Shown here piece by piece: positions 54,340 through 60,957 of a stretch of 64,000 nucleotides of DNA. A program made the position numbers and the translations under genes. This stretch comes from Capnocytophaga granulosa ATCC 51502. Its GTDB lineage: Bacteria; Bacteroidota; Bacteroidia; Flavobacteriales; Flavobacteriaceae. The DNA lies in contig NZ_KE150242.1 of assembly GCF_000411115.1 (NCBI RefSeq), positions 919,604 to 983,603 on the forward strand, read 5' to 3'. Under the pieces are notes generated by a model. It was not told the origin of the DNA, did not search any database, and saw nothing but the letters and a program-made list of their open reading frames with translations. Position 1 is the first letter of the stretch, and each line of letters opens with the position of its first letter.

Positions 54340-54492
54340 ATGTCAAATATGAGAAAAATGCCGCTTCTTACAGATTGTTTTTTGAAACGAATACCGCTTT
54401 TCCTCCCATTGTCGAATAAAAAATTTCAAAAAGACAACCTAAAAGCCGAAAATCGTGCGTATCGTGTCCAAACAAGCTGTAAAGCCGTATAA
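54340..54492 (+). CDS. Possible small protein of the conjugative element
   Basis: A 50-residue frame from the ATG at 54340 follows the inverted repeat. It begins MSNMRKMPLLTD and is basic. No family or motif is seen and composition is only weakly protein-like. Confidence 0.25.
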   Translation: MSNMRKMPLLTDCFLKRIPLFLPLSNKKFQKDNLKAENRAYRVQTSCKAV

Positions 54493-54512
54493 AACTCCTA
54501 AAATGCAACAAG

Positions 54513-54848
54513 ATGAAAAAAGAACCCTGTATCGCAACCAAATTCGTGTCTCACGAAATAAGTCCCTTAGAGCATCTGAAAGACTGCCAAGTCTATCAGC
54601 TCCGTGTAAAGCTCAATAGTGGTGAGAAACTCAACCGAATAGAGAAAAATTGGATTACCCAAGCGGTCAATAGTAACTGCTTTTTCAGAAATGCTATCCC
54701 CTTATTGGGCTACCGATTTGACTTTTCCGATGTACTGAGAAAGTTCATTGTAAAGCAGTATAATACTTGGTATGAATACTATGCTATCGACCGCACCAGC
54801 CTCCGTGCCTATCTTTATGGGCGCATAGACCAAATAGTAGAAATTTAG
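54513..54848 (+). CDS. Conserved-looking hypothetical protein of the conjugative element
   Basis: The 111-residue protein has a well-mixed composition (LKDCQVYQLRVKLNSGEKLNR, VNSNCFFRNAIPLLGYRFDF) without signal or membrane segment. I know no named family. It is the first robust gene of a rightward operon that runs to the PRTRC cassette. Confidence 0.65.
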   Translation: MKKEPCIATKFVSHEISPLEHLKDCQVYQLRVKLNSGEKLNRIEKNWITQAVNSNCFFRNAIPLLGYRFDFSDVLRKFIVKQYNTWYEYYAIDRTSLRAYLYGRIDQIVEI

Positions 54849-54873
54849 TAACCTAATAACAAATAGAACGCTT

Positions 54874-55308
54874 ATGAATATCGTAGGAAGACTTACCGAA
54901 AATGCACAAGTGCAAACCCTATCAAATGGCAAACAAGTCGTTAATTTCTCTGTAGCAGTGAACGACAATTACCGAAACAAAGCAGGTGAAAACGTACAGC
55001 AAACCTCCTTTTTTGACTGTGCTTATTGGCTCAGTACGGGGGTTGCTCCGTACCTTACCAAAGGCACATTGGTTGAATTGGAAGGATGAGTATCGGCACG
55101 AGCGTGGCTCAATCGTGAGGGAGAGCCTCAAGCAGGCTTGAACTTTCACACCTCCAAAATCAAATTCCACTTTAGCAAGAAAGCAGAAGTAACACCTAAT
55201 ACCTCTGCAAGTGAGACAAATAACGCAAATGCTATAACACCTTTGCCAAAGCCCCAAGTCACAGCAGGGCAAGTCGCAGAGGAAGACGAGGACGATTTGC
55301 CTTTCTAA
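54874..55308 (+). pseudogene. ssb: Single-stranded DNA-binding protein gene with premature TGA
   Basis: The frame begins MNIVGRLTENAQVQTLSNGK, a standard OB-fold SSB start, and is interrupted by TGA at 55087-55089 after LVELEG. The same frame continues VSARAWLNREGEPQAGLNFH and ends with the acidic SSB tail EEDEDDLPF and TAA at 55306. The usual residue at this point (LEGRVSARAW) is arginine, so a single CGA-to-TGA change explains it. The truncated product lacks part of the OB fold and the tail. A sequencing error or readthrough would be the alternatives. Confidence 0.85.
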
Positions 55309-55337
55309 ATGTATAACCCTTTAAAATTGAACAGAAA

Positions 55338-55784
55338 ATGAATATCAGCAAAACACCTACAACACACCTATTGGTGCGTGCCTATACCAATAGCGAATGG
55401 GATAGTTGCTACTTTGCCCTTATCACCCTTACTGAGCAATGGCTTGAGAAAGTGAAAAAAGTAGCCCAACAAGTATCTACCCTAAAGAGCGACCCCGATT
55501 TTGTGAACCTTAGTTTCTATGAGGCAAGAACCGACTTTTATACCCTCAGCGATGAGGAACAGCCCGATTTATCCTTTTTGGAAGAACGTACTTGGGCTTT
55601 TGTGGAACTCACTGAGGAGGAATTAGCCTCTTTCAATGCGCCTGAAAGCCGTTTGGATATTTACCGAAGCGTATTTACTCGATACGATGATTTCTATATA
55701 AAAGCCTATGGAAAATACTCCTCTGATGAGTATTGGACGGACGACATCCGTTTTGATGAACTTTTTAAAACCTTTGAAAAATGA
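55338..55784 (+). CDS. Hypothetical protein of the conjugative element
   Basis: A 148-residue acidic protein with tyrosine- and aspartate-rich C-terminus (FTRYDDFYIKAYGKYSSDEYW). No family recognised. It is in the rightward operon and overlaps the next start by four bases. Confidence 0.65.
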   Translation: MNISKTPTTHLLVRAYTNSEWDSCYFALITLTEQWLEKVKKVAQQVSTLKSDPDFVNLSFYEARTDFYTLSDEEQPDLSFLEERTWAFVELTEEELASFNAPESRLDIYRSVFTRYDDFYIKAYGKYSSDEYWTDDIRFDELFKTFEK

Positions 55785-55990
55785 TAATAACAGACCTCAA
55801 TGGTGCACCTATAGAGGTAACCGACCTTGATAAAGCCTTAGCGCAAGCCGATAGCTTTAGAGGCTATAAGCATACTGACAACACCCACAAGGCGTTAGAC
55901 AAGAGGCTAAAAGCCTATTGGCAGGACTTATATATTAAACTAAAGCAACTCAAAGAAGCCCACCAAAACTCAACCCTTAATAAAACCTAA
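55781..55990 (+). CDS. Small hypothetical protein of the conjugative element
   Basis: A 69-residue helical protein (TDLDKALAQADSFRGYKH) overlapping the previous gene by four bases. Such small conserved frames are usual in this part of Bacteroidetes conjugative transposons. No function is known to me. Confidence 0.6.
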   Translation: MIITDLNGAPIEVTDLDKALAQADSFRGYKHTDNTHKALDKRLKAYWQDLYIKLKQLKEAHQNSTLNKT

Positions 55991-55996
55991 CAGCCT

Positions 55997-56230
55997 ATGG
56001 AAAGCGTTTACTTAGTCTATAAAACCGATAGCTGGCACTATATGAGTAGCCGTGTCCTTATGCAAGTATGCACAAGCAAGTACAAAGCAATCGAAGTGAT
56101 AAAAGCCTATTGCAAGCGGTACAAGCTACCCTTTACCCAAGACGACCTAACCAACTTGCAATGGTACGACCAAACCCAATGTAGCAAAAGAAGCATTGAG
56201 TTTGAGATAGAACCCCAAGAAGTAGTTTAA
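55997..56230 (+). CDS. Small hypothetical protein of the conjugative element
   Basis: A 77-residue alpha/beta protein (SVYLVYKTDSWHYMSSRVLM, KAIEVIKAYCKRY) that begins six bases after the previous stop. Function unknown. Confidence 0.6.
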   Translation: MESVYLVYKTDSWHYMSSRVLMQVCTSKYKAIEVIKAYCKRYKLPFTQDDLTNLQWYDQTQCSKRSIEFEIEPQEVV

Positions 56231-56249
56231 CCTAAAAAAGAGTATCCTA

Positions 56250-56501
56250 ATGAACACACTCAAACAACCCCTAACAACCGACACCCAAGCCCTATCCTAT
56301 ATAGGGATAATCATCCGAACTTTTGAACCACTGCACTTTATGAACCTTAGCAACCAAGACCGAGAGGCAACCCTTAAAGCCCGACAAGCCTTAGAAGCTA
56401 TCGTAAAGGCAAACGGCTACACAGTGAGTTATCGCACTGAAAACACTATTAAAAAAGCCCCCTTAAAAGATAAGGATATAAAAACAGAAGTATCAATTTA
56501 A
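56250..56501 (+). CDS. Small hypothetical protein of the conjugative element
   Basis: An 83-residue protein in the same operon, starting 19 bases after the preceding gene. The middle (MNLSNQDREATLKARQALEA) is helical. No family recognised. Confidence 0.6.
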   Translation: MNTLKQPLTTDTQALSYIGIIIRTFEPLHFMNLSNQDREATLKARQALEAIVKANGYTVSYRTENTIKKAPLKDKDIKTEVSI

Positions 56502-56515
56502 AAACGAAGTATCCA

Positions 56516-57013
56516 ATGGAAACCCATTTTTTCAATCAAATTGCTCAGTTAGCCATACAAGGCAAACTGCACTTAGTTGTAACCCAAGAAGCAAATAGCC
56601 AGCTTGTTGTATCGGTATTGCTTGAGAATGAACAATGTTCAGACCCTGCCAAGCACCTTTTGCCTCCCTTAGTACTTAGAGGCACTGCCGAAGAATTAGA
56701 TGCAGGCTTTTTTCAAAGCATCTCCCAACCCTTAGAAGAAACCTCCTCTCTGCTTGTGAATATGGAGCAGTACATTGAGGCGCAAAAGCAAGCCCAAAGG
56801 CAATCAGCTATGGAGAAAGAAAAAGCCGAGAAACAACAAAAGAAATACGATGAGGCTATGAAAAAAGTAGCTGATTTAGAAGCGCAGGGCAAGTACCGAG
56901 AAGCGTGGTCAAAACTACCTCCTCCCGATGAGTTTCCTAACTATGCCGATAAAATCCGCAAAAAAAGGTCAGAACTATCCACACACTTTGCCCCTACCTT
57001 GTTTGAAGAATAA
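56516..57013 (+). CDS. PRTRC system protein E
   Basis: The N-terminal 80 residues are beta-rich (KLHLVVTQEANSQLVVSVLL, LPPLVLRGTAEELDAGFF). A coiled coil rich in K, E and Q follows (about 85-130) and then a short PPPDEFPNYADKIRKKR tail. This layout is that of protein E of the PRTRC (ParB-related, ThiF-related cassette) group. Its role is unknown; it precedes the ubiquitin-like protein gene in the same operon. Confidence 0.75.
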   Translation: METHFFNQIAQLAIQGKLHLVVTQEANSQLVVSVLLENEQCSDPAKHLLPPLVLRGTAEELDAGFFQSISQPLEETSSLLVNMEQYIEAQKQAQRQSAMEKEKAEKQQKKYDEAMKKVADLEAQGKYREAWSKLPPPDEFPNYADKIRKKRSELSTHFAPTLFEE

Positions 57014-57040
57014 GTATTAACCCCTAAAAAAAGTATTGTT

Positions 57041-57259
57041 ATGCTCATAGCTACCCAACTGAAAAGAATGTTTGTCTTTGAAGAAAACCGACAAACTATT
57101 CACCTTGCCGACCCTAATCCATCGTGGTCAGTAGAGCAAGTCAAGAATTTTTACAGCACCCATTACCCCCTGCTCACCAATGCCAAAGCTGGCACACCTT
57201 ACGTAGAGGGAGACAGCGTTGTCTATCCCCTACAAATCACAATGGGTACAAAAGGCTAA
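57041..57259 (+). CDS. PRTRC system protein C (ubiquitin-like)
   Basis: A 72-residue protein of about ubiquitin size. It has the VEQVKNFYSTHYPLLTNA helix, the GDSVVYPLQITMGTKG beta end and a C-terminal glycine (TKG), as expected of a beta-grasp modifier that is activated at its C-terminus. PRTRC-C has been linked to ubiquitin-like folds by comparative genomics. It lies in one operon with an E2-like and an E1-like gene. Confidence 0.75.
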   Translation: MLIATQLKRMFVFEENRQTIHLADPNPSWSVEQVKNFYSTHYPLLTNAKAGTPYVEGDSVVYPLQITMGTKG

Positions 57260-57276
57260 ATCTCTATTAATTCTAA

Positions 57277-57319
57277 AGCTATAAGCCTTGTAAAACAGCT
57301 TAAAACAAGGCTTGTAGCT
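57277..57319. other. Intercistronic hairpin in the PRTRC operon
   Basis: AGCTATAAGCCTTGT and ACAAGGCTTGTAGCT form a 15-bp stem with one mismatch and a 13-base loop, in the 100-base spacer between protein C and the next gene. No T-run follows, so an mRNA processing or stability element is more likely than a terminator. Confidence 0.65.
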
Positions 57320-57363
57320 AAAATTAAAAACGTTATCAAAAACTAAAAACAAACTAAAAATGT

Positions 57364-57537
57364 ATGCAACAGCAACCCCAACAAACCCTCGCACCCATAC
57401 AAAGCGAAGCACAGAGAGAACTCTACCGCAGGTTAAGAGAGTTTTCCAAAGCAATCCAACGCTCCAAAGACCGCTCACAGATACGTCAAGAACAGCAACA
57501 AGTAGCCCCGAAAACTCTTTTGCCAATGGTTTTTTAA
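57364..57537 (+). CDS. Hidden small gene in the PRTRC operon (57 residues)
   Basis: An ATG at 57364 opens a frame with glutamine-rich start (MQQQPQQTLAPIQSEAQREL), a helical YRRLREFSKAIQRSKD centre and end KTLLPMVF. It is in another frame from the longer gene around it. Its composition is far more protein-like than the threonine/proline-rich translation of the same DNA in the longer frame. I think it is a real gene whose stop lies 20 bases before the likely start of the next one. Confidence 0.55.
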   Translation: MQQQPQQTLAPIQSEAQRELYRRLREFSKAIQRSKDRSQIRQEQQQVAPKTLLPMVF

Positions 57538-57557
57538 AAACGACCTTTCCTCCTAAA

Positions 57558-58523
57558 GTGTATCATTCAAGCAAGCACATCATTTTTAGTGGAGAGGAGC
57601 AAGCACAGCTAAAAACCACTCTCAAGTGTTCCCTTGCTCAAATGGCAGACCATTACGGCTTTACTCCCTTTCCCATAGAACGGTACGACCTTTCTTGTGG
57701 GATTGCCTTAGCCCTTTCTTACAGCCAAGAGCAAATAAAAAAGAGAGATACCAAAGGTACTTTCTGTGAACTAAAAGTATTGAAAGCCCCCAATAGCGAT
57801 GCTTTTTTCTCTTGCGAAGAACGTTTTTATTTGCCTAACGAAGTGTTTTTTGTCCCTCTGCAACCACTTTATAGACTTCTGAAAGTACATAAAAACAAAC
57901 CACTTTATGAACTATTTTTATCGGTATATGCCTATCTAAACCAACGTGCTTTTATAGCAAACTATGTACAAGAAGATTGTTTTGTGGCTTATGCCTATGA
58001 AATGTTGCAGGATTGTATTAGCCAAGACTATGAAGAAATAGCGGAAAGAGACCACCTCCTGCACCTTTTAAAGCAGGCACAACAAATAGGTACTATTCTT
58101 TCCAAAAAGATACGCAACCCTTGCCATTTAGACTTTTTTCAAAGGCGTATAGACCACTTTATTCCTAAGAATGATTTAGAAGCCGAATGCCTTGCCCTCT
58201 CACAAGCCTTTTATACCTTGTGGCAGGATTTTCCTAACCACTCTATCTATACCCATTTGCACAGAGCAGAGGGCTATGAGCAAGGTGAAGAGGAACTTTT
58301 TGAAGTAGAGAAATATCTATCTTTTGTCTATGAAGACCAAAGCGACCTATTCCATACCTATCTTTTAGATTGGCTCAATGGAGAATACTCCCAATGTAGT
58401 GAGATAGAACTCCCTACCATTTACAAACATTTCAACAGCACAACACCCCTTGCTAACTTTGATTTTGAACAGCGTTTCTTTCCTCTCTTAACTGAACTTA
58501 TAACCCTTTTAAACCGCATTTAA
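57558..58523 (+). CDS. PRTRC-cassette protein (position of protein F)
   Basis: A helical protein of 321 residues if read from the GTG at 57558. An in-frame ATG at 57360 would add 66 low-complexity residues that overlap the hidden small gene, which I doubt. It has a SLAQMADHYGFTPFPIERYD segment and a long helical middle. I recognise it only by its position between PRTRC-C and PRTRC-B, where protein F often lies. It shows no JAB metal-binding motif. Confidence 0.6.
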   Translation: MYHSSKHIIFSGEEQAQLKTTLKCSLAQMADHYGFTPFPIERYDLSCGIALALSYSQEQIKKRDTKGTFCELKVLKAPNSDAFFSCEERFYLPNEVFFVPLQPLYRLLKVHKNKPLYELFLSVYAYLNQRAFIANYVQEDCFVAYAYEMLQDCISQDYEEIAERDHLLHLLKQAQQIGTILSKKIRNPCHLDFFQRRIDHFIPKNDLEAECLALSQAFYTLWQDFPNHSIYTHLHRAEGYEQGEEELFEVEKYLSFVYEDQSDLFHTYLLDWLNGEYSQCSEIELPTIYKHFNSTTPLANFDFEQRFFPLLTELITLLNRI

Positions 58524-58524
58524 A

Positions 58525-59247
58525 ATGAAATATACAGACCTCACCCCAGAAGTAGGGGAAGTATATCGCCCTACATCAGCACTTGTTTTTTACGAAGGCA
58601 GTAACCGCTACAACCCACAGAGTTATGTAGAGTACTTACACCTTGATAGCAATGGTAACCCTACAAGCGCACAACCGCTTACCCTCGACCAAGCGCAAGC
58701 ACTTGCCAAAACGCTCACCTGCCAAAAAGAGCAAGCACAAGCCTTTTTAGTCCCCAAAGGTATTATTCCTCGCAGGGTGCTCCATCTATCCCATAAAGGT
58801 GAGGGGCAGGCTGTTTGGTACTCTAAAGCACAAAAAAAGCAGTTATTTTTTGCCTCCTCCCTTGCTATAGAAAGCAAAGAAGTAAGTTTACCTCCTCTGT
58901 TGTGGAAAGCTACCCCCAAGAGCCTTTGGATATATGCCTTAGCCAAAAACCAAAAGCCACACCTTAATACACCTCTGTGCTATGCGCCTTTTTTTAACGT
59001 TTATGAAAATGGCAATGTGTGTATGGGGTCAGTGCAGGTAAATGAGCGTAAAGCCTCTTGCTTAGAAGACTTTATCACCCAATGGGAAGATTATTTTTTC
59101 AATAGCTATTTTTCTCATCAATTAGGCTCATATCCTATAACCAAAATACCCTTAATAAGCCTTTGGCAGGAACTCACTCAAAGTAATAAGCCTTTTCCTT
59201 GTGAACTGCTTAATCCCAATCATCTCACCTTACAACAAATCCTATAA
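58525..59247 (+). CDS. PRTRC system protein B (E2-like)
   Basis: A 240-residue protein. The segment APFFNVYENGNVCMGSVQV (cysteine about residue 166) follows the pattern of the E2 ubiquitin-conjugating active site, in which a PN-x-x-x-x-G-x-I/V-C-x-x motif surrounds the catalytic cysteine. Comparative genomics has placed PRTRC-B with E2-like proteins; I rely on memory. It starts one base after the previous gene and ends two bases before the E1-like gene. Confidence 0.75.
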   Translation: MKYTDLTPEVGEVYRPTSALVFYEGSNRYNPQSYVEYLHLDSNGNPTSAQPLTLDQAQALAKTLTCQKEQAQAFLVPKGIIPRRVLHLSHKGEGQAVWYSKAQKKQLFFASSLAIESKEVSLPPLLWKATPKSLWIYALAKNQKPHLNTPLCYAPFFNVYENGNVCMGSVQVNERKASCLEDFITQWEDYFFNSYFSHQLGSYPITKIPLISLWQELTQSNKPFPCELLNPNHLTLQQIL

Positions 59248-59249
59248 CA

Positions 59250-60104
59250 ATGAAACAGACCCTAAACTCCTCAAACACCCTCAACCCTTTCAATACCTCT
59301 GTCCAAACACACAAAGAGCGGGTACATTTTACTGATACTGCTTTGCTCAACACTACCAATCCTATTAAAGTACATCTGATAGGAGCAGGAGGCACAGGCT
59401 CGCAAGTAGCCACTGCTTTAGCACGTATCAACCACGCTTTGGTTGCTTTAGGACACGCAGGGTTATTGGTAACCCTTTGGGATAACGACCTTGTAAGTCC
59501 TGCTAATCTTGGTAGACAGCTTTTTTCGGCTTGTGAGTTAGGAATGTACAAATCCACTGCTCTAATAAGCCGTATCAATCGCTTTTTTGGTACAGATTGG
59601 AGAGCGCAAACACAGCTATTCAGCACTGAGACCTTTTCCTCTGAAGAAGAAACAATGAGAGGAAGCATTTACCTTTCGTGTGTAGATAGCGTAAAGGCAC
59701 GTTTTGACATTGGGGAAGTACTCGCTCATTTAGAGCGAGCCCATCACTACCACAACAACCCTAAGTATTGGTTAGATTTTGGCAACAGCACCCATTCAGG
59801 GCAAGTGATTTTAGGTACTTTACAAGCCATTGAGCAACCTCATAGCGATACTTTTACTCCCATAGACACCCTGCCTACTATTACCCAAGCCTTTGGAGAA
59901 CTATTAACGCAAGCCGAGCAGAATGACAATACCCCAAGTTGCTCCCTTGCCGAAGCCTTAATCAAGCAAGATTTGTTCATCAACGCCACCCTTTCACAGA
60001 TGGGAAGCACCCTACTTTGGAACTTGTTCAGAGAAGGGCTCACTCCTTACAGAGGCTTTTTCCTCAACCTCAAAGACTTTCGTACACAACCCTTATTGGT
60101 TTAA
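59250..60104 (+). CDS. PRTRC system ThiF/E1-like adenylating enzyme
   Basis: E1-like Rossmann protein of 284 residues. It has the ATP-binding VHLIGAGGTGSQVATAL and the DNDLVSPANLGRQLF motif with aspartate and arginine. A CELGMYKSTALISRIN helix and SCVDSVKAR follow. A cysteine in NTPSCSLAEAL (about residue 231) is a candidate for the thioester site. It would activate the C-terminal glycine of protein C. It is the last gene of the operon and is followed by a perfect terminator. Confidence 0.85.
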   Translation: MKQTLNSSNTLNPFNTSVQTHKERVHFTDTALLNTTNPIKVHLIGAGGTGSQVATALARINHALVALGHAGLLVTLWDNDLVSPANLGRQLFSACELGMYKSTALISRINRFFGTDWRAQTQLFSTETFSSEEETMRGSIYLSCVDSVKARFDIGEVLAHLERAHHYHNNPKYWLDFGNSTHSGQVILGTLQAIEQPHSDTFTPIDTLPTITQAFGELLTQAEQNDNTPSCSLAEALIKQDLFINATLSQMGSTLLWNLFREGLTPYRGFFLNLKDFRTQPLLV

Positions 60105-60112
60105 TCCTTAAT

Positions 60113-60150
60113 AAAAACACCTCTTAGAATATTTCTAAGAGGTGTTTTTT
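60113..60150. terminator. Terminator at the end of the PRTRC operon
   Basis: AAACACCTCTTAGAA and TTCTAAGAGGTGTTT form a perfect stem with three loop bases, and both sides carry A/T tracts, so it can work in both directions. Confidence 0.9.
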
Positions 60151-60180
60151 ATGATTGTTTGTCTGTGCTACTGACTGCTT

Positions 60181-60222
60181 GTCGTGGCTCACGACCTTCT
60201 TTTCTTTGAGAAAGAAAAGAAG
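60181..60222. other. Two adjacent perfect hairpins
   Basis: GTCGTG-GCT-CACGAC is followed directly by CTTCTTTTCTTT-GAG-AAAGAAAAGAAG. Both have 3-base loops. They lie in the spacer between the PRTRC operon and leftward HTH genes and may be regulatory or recombination structures of the element. Confidence 0.6.
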
Positions 60223-60309
60223 CAAAAGAAAGACCTTACAGATAGATTTTTTGTTGGTTTAGGATAGAGAGAAATCTTATAAGATAGCTATTAAAGATAA
60301 AAAAAGGAG

Positions 60310-60591
60310 CTATTTCTTATAGTTAGCCTCCAAAATCTTTAGAATATCACTTTGCTTAAAGAGGATTTTGCCACCAATTTGGATATAAGGAAATAGCCTA
60401 TCATCACGGTATTGCTGTAGGGTTCTTTTAGTGATATGCAGCAGCTCACAGACCTCCTTTCCTGATAGAAATACCTCGCCATCAAATACAGGACGGAAGT
60501 TTTTAAGGATAAAGTCCATTTGTTCTTTTAGGTTTTCAAGCTGACTTAGGTAAGAGCTTAGTTCCTGGTGTGTTTCTGTGAGTAAGTTCAT
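60310..60591 (-). CDS. Helix-turn-helix protein (excisionase-like), copy 1
   Basis: A 93-residue protein with an N-terminal helix and a MerR-type HTH_17 (FLSGKEVCELLHITKRTLQQ, then YIQIGGKILFKQSDILKIL). Pairs of such proteins are a constant part of Bacteroidetes conjugative transposons and are thought to be excision or regulatory factors. It overlaps the upstream HTH gene by four bases. Confidence 0.8.
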   Translation of the reverse strand: MNLLTETHQELSSYLSQLENLKEQMDFILKNFRPVFDGEVFLSGKEVCELLHITKRTLQQYRDDRLFPYIQIGGKILFKQSDILKILEANYKK

Positions 60592-60890
60592 CGGGTTTGA
60601 AGGTTAGAGGTTAAAAGCTGTTCTACATCACTACGCTTAAAATAGTTCTTGCGGTGGATGCACGAGAAAGGCAAGAGTTTTTGGTCTTTATAATACTGCA
60701 AGGCACGCTTGCTAATGCCCAAAAGCAGACAAACCTCCTGAGAGTCCAACCACTTTTCTTTTTGCCAAATACCTTTGTAAGTATCCATTACCACTTGCAG
60801 AGAATTGTTGAGTTGCTGTACGTCTTTTTGTATCTGTTCAAAAACAGATTTTTCTATAACTACTACTTCCATTTGCATTATTTTGCGCAA
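60588..60890 (-). CDS. Helix-turn-helix protein (excisionase-like), copy 2
   Basis: A 100-residue relative of the neighbouring protein with WLDSQEVCLLLGISKRALQY and FSCIHRKNYFKRSDVEQLL. The start is either the first codon at 60890 or the ATG at 60881/60875. A TACCTTTG -7 box at 60895-60888 overlaps the first start, which favours a later ATG at 60875 (MEVVVIEKS). Confidence 0.75.
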   Translation of the reverse strand: MRKIMQMEVVVIEKSVFEQIQKDVQQLNNSLQVVMDTYKGIWQKEKWLDSQEVCLLLGISKRALQYYKDQKLLPFSCIHRKNYFKRSDVEQLLTSNLQTR

Positions 60891-60933
60891 AGGTAAAACA
60901 AAACAAGCCCACTTTTAAAAGCAGGCTTGTTTT
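60888..60933 (-). promoter_or_regulatory. Terminator of the cargo gene overlapping the HTH promoter
   Basis: AAAACAAGCC (60900-60909) pairs with GGCTTGTTTT (60924-60933), a 10-bp stem that ends leftward transcription from the cargo gene at 60958. Directly after it the minus strand reads TACCTTTG (60895-60888), a -7 box for the HTH pair. Confidence 0.6.
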
Positions 60934-60957
60934 GGAAGAGAAAGGAGGATTTTGGCT

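Noticed and set aside
56516..60104. Bil-type (ISG15-like) antiphage operon
   Set aside because: Gene sizes, the coiled-coil protein E and the order fit PRTRC cassettes, and no JAB peptidase is present.
60310..60890. Toxin-antitoxin pair
   Set aside because: Both proteins carry the same HTH_17-type motif and match the excisionase-like pair of Bacteroidetes conjugative transposons.
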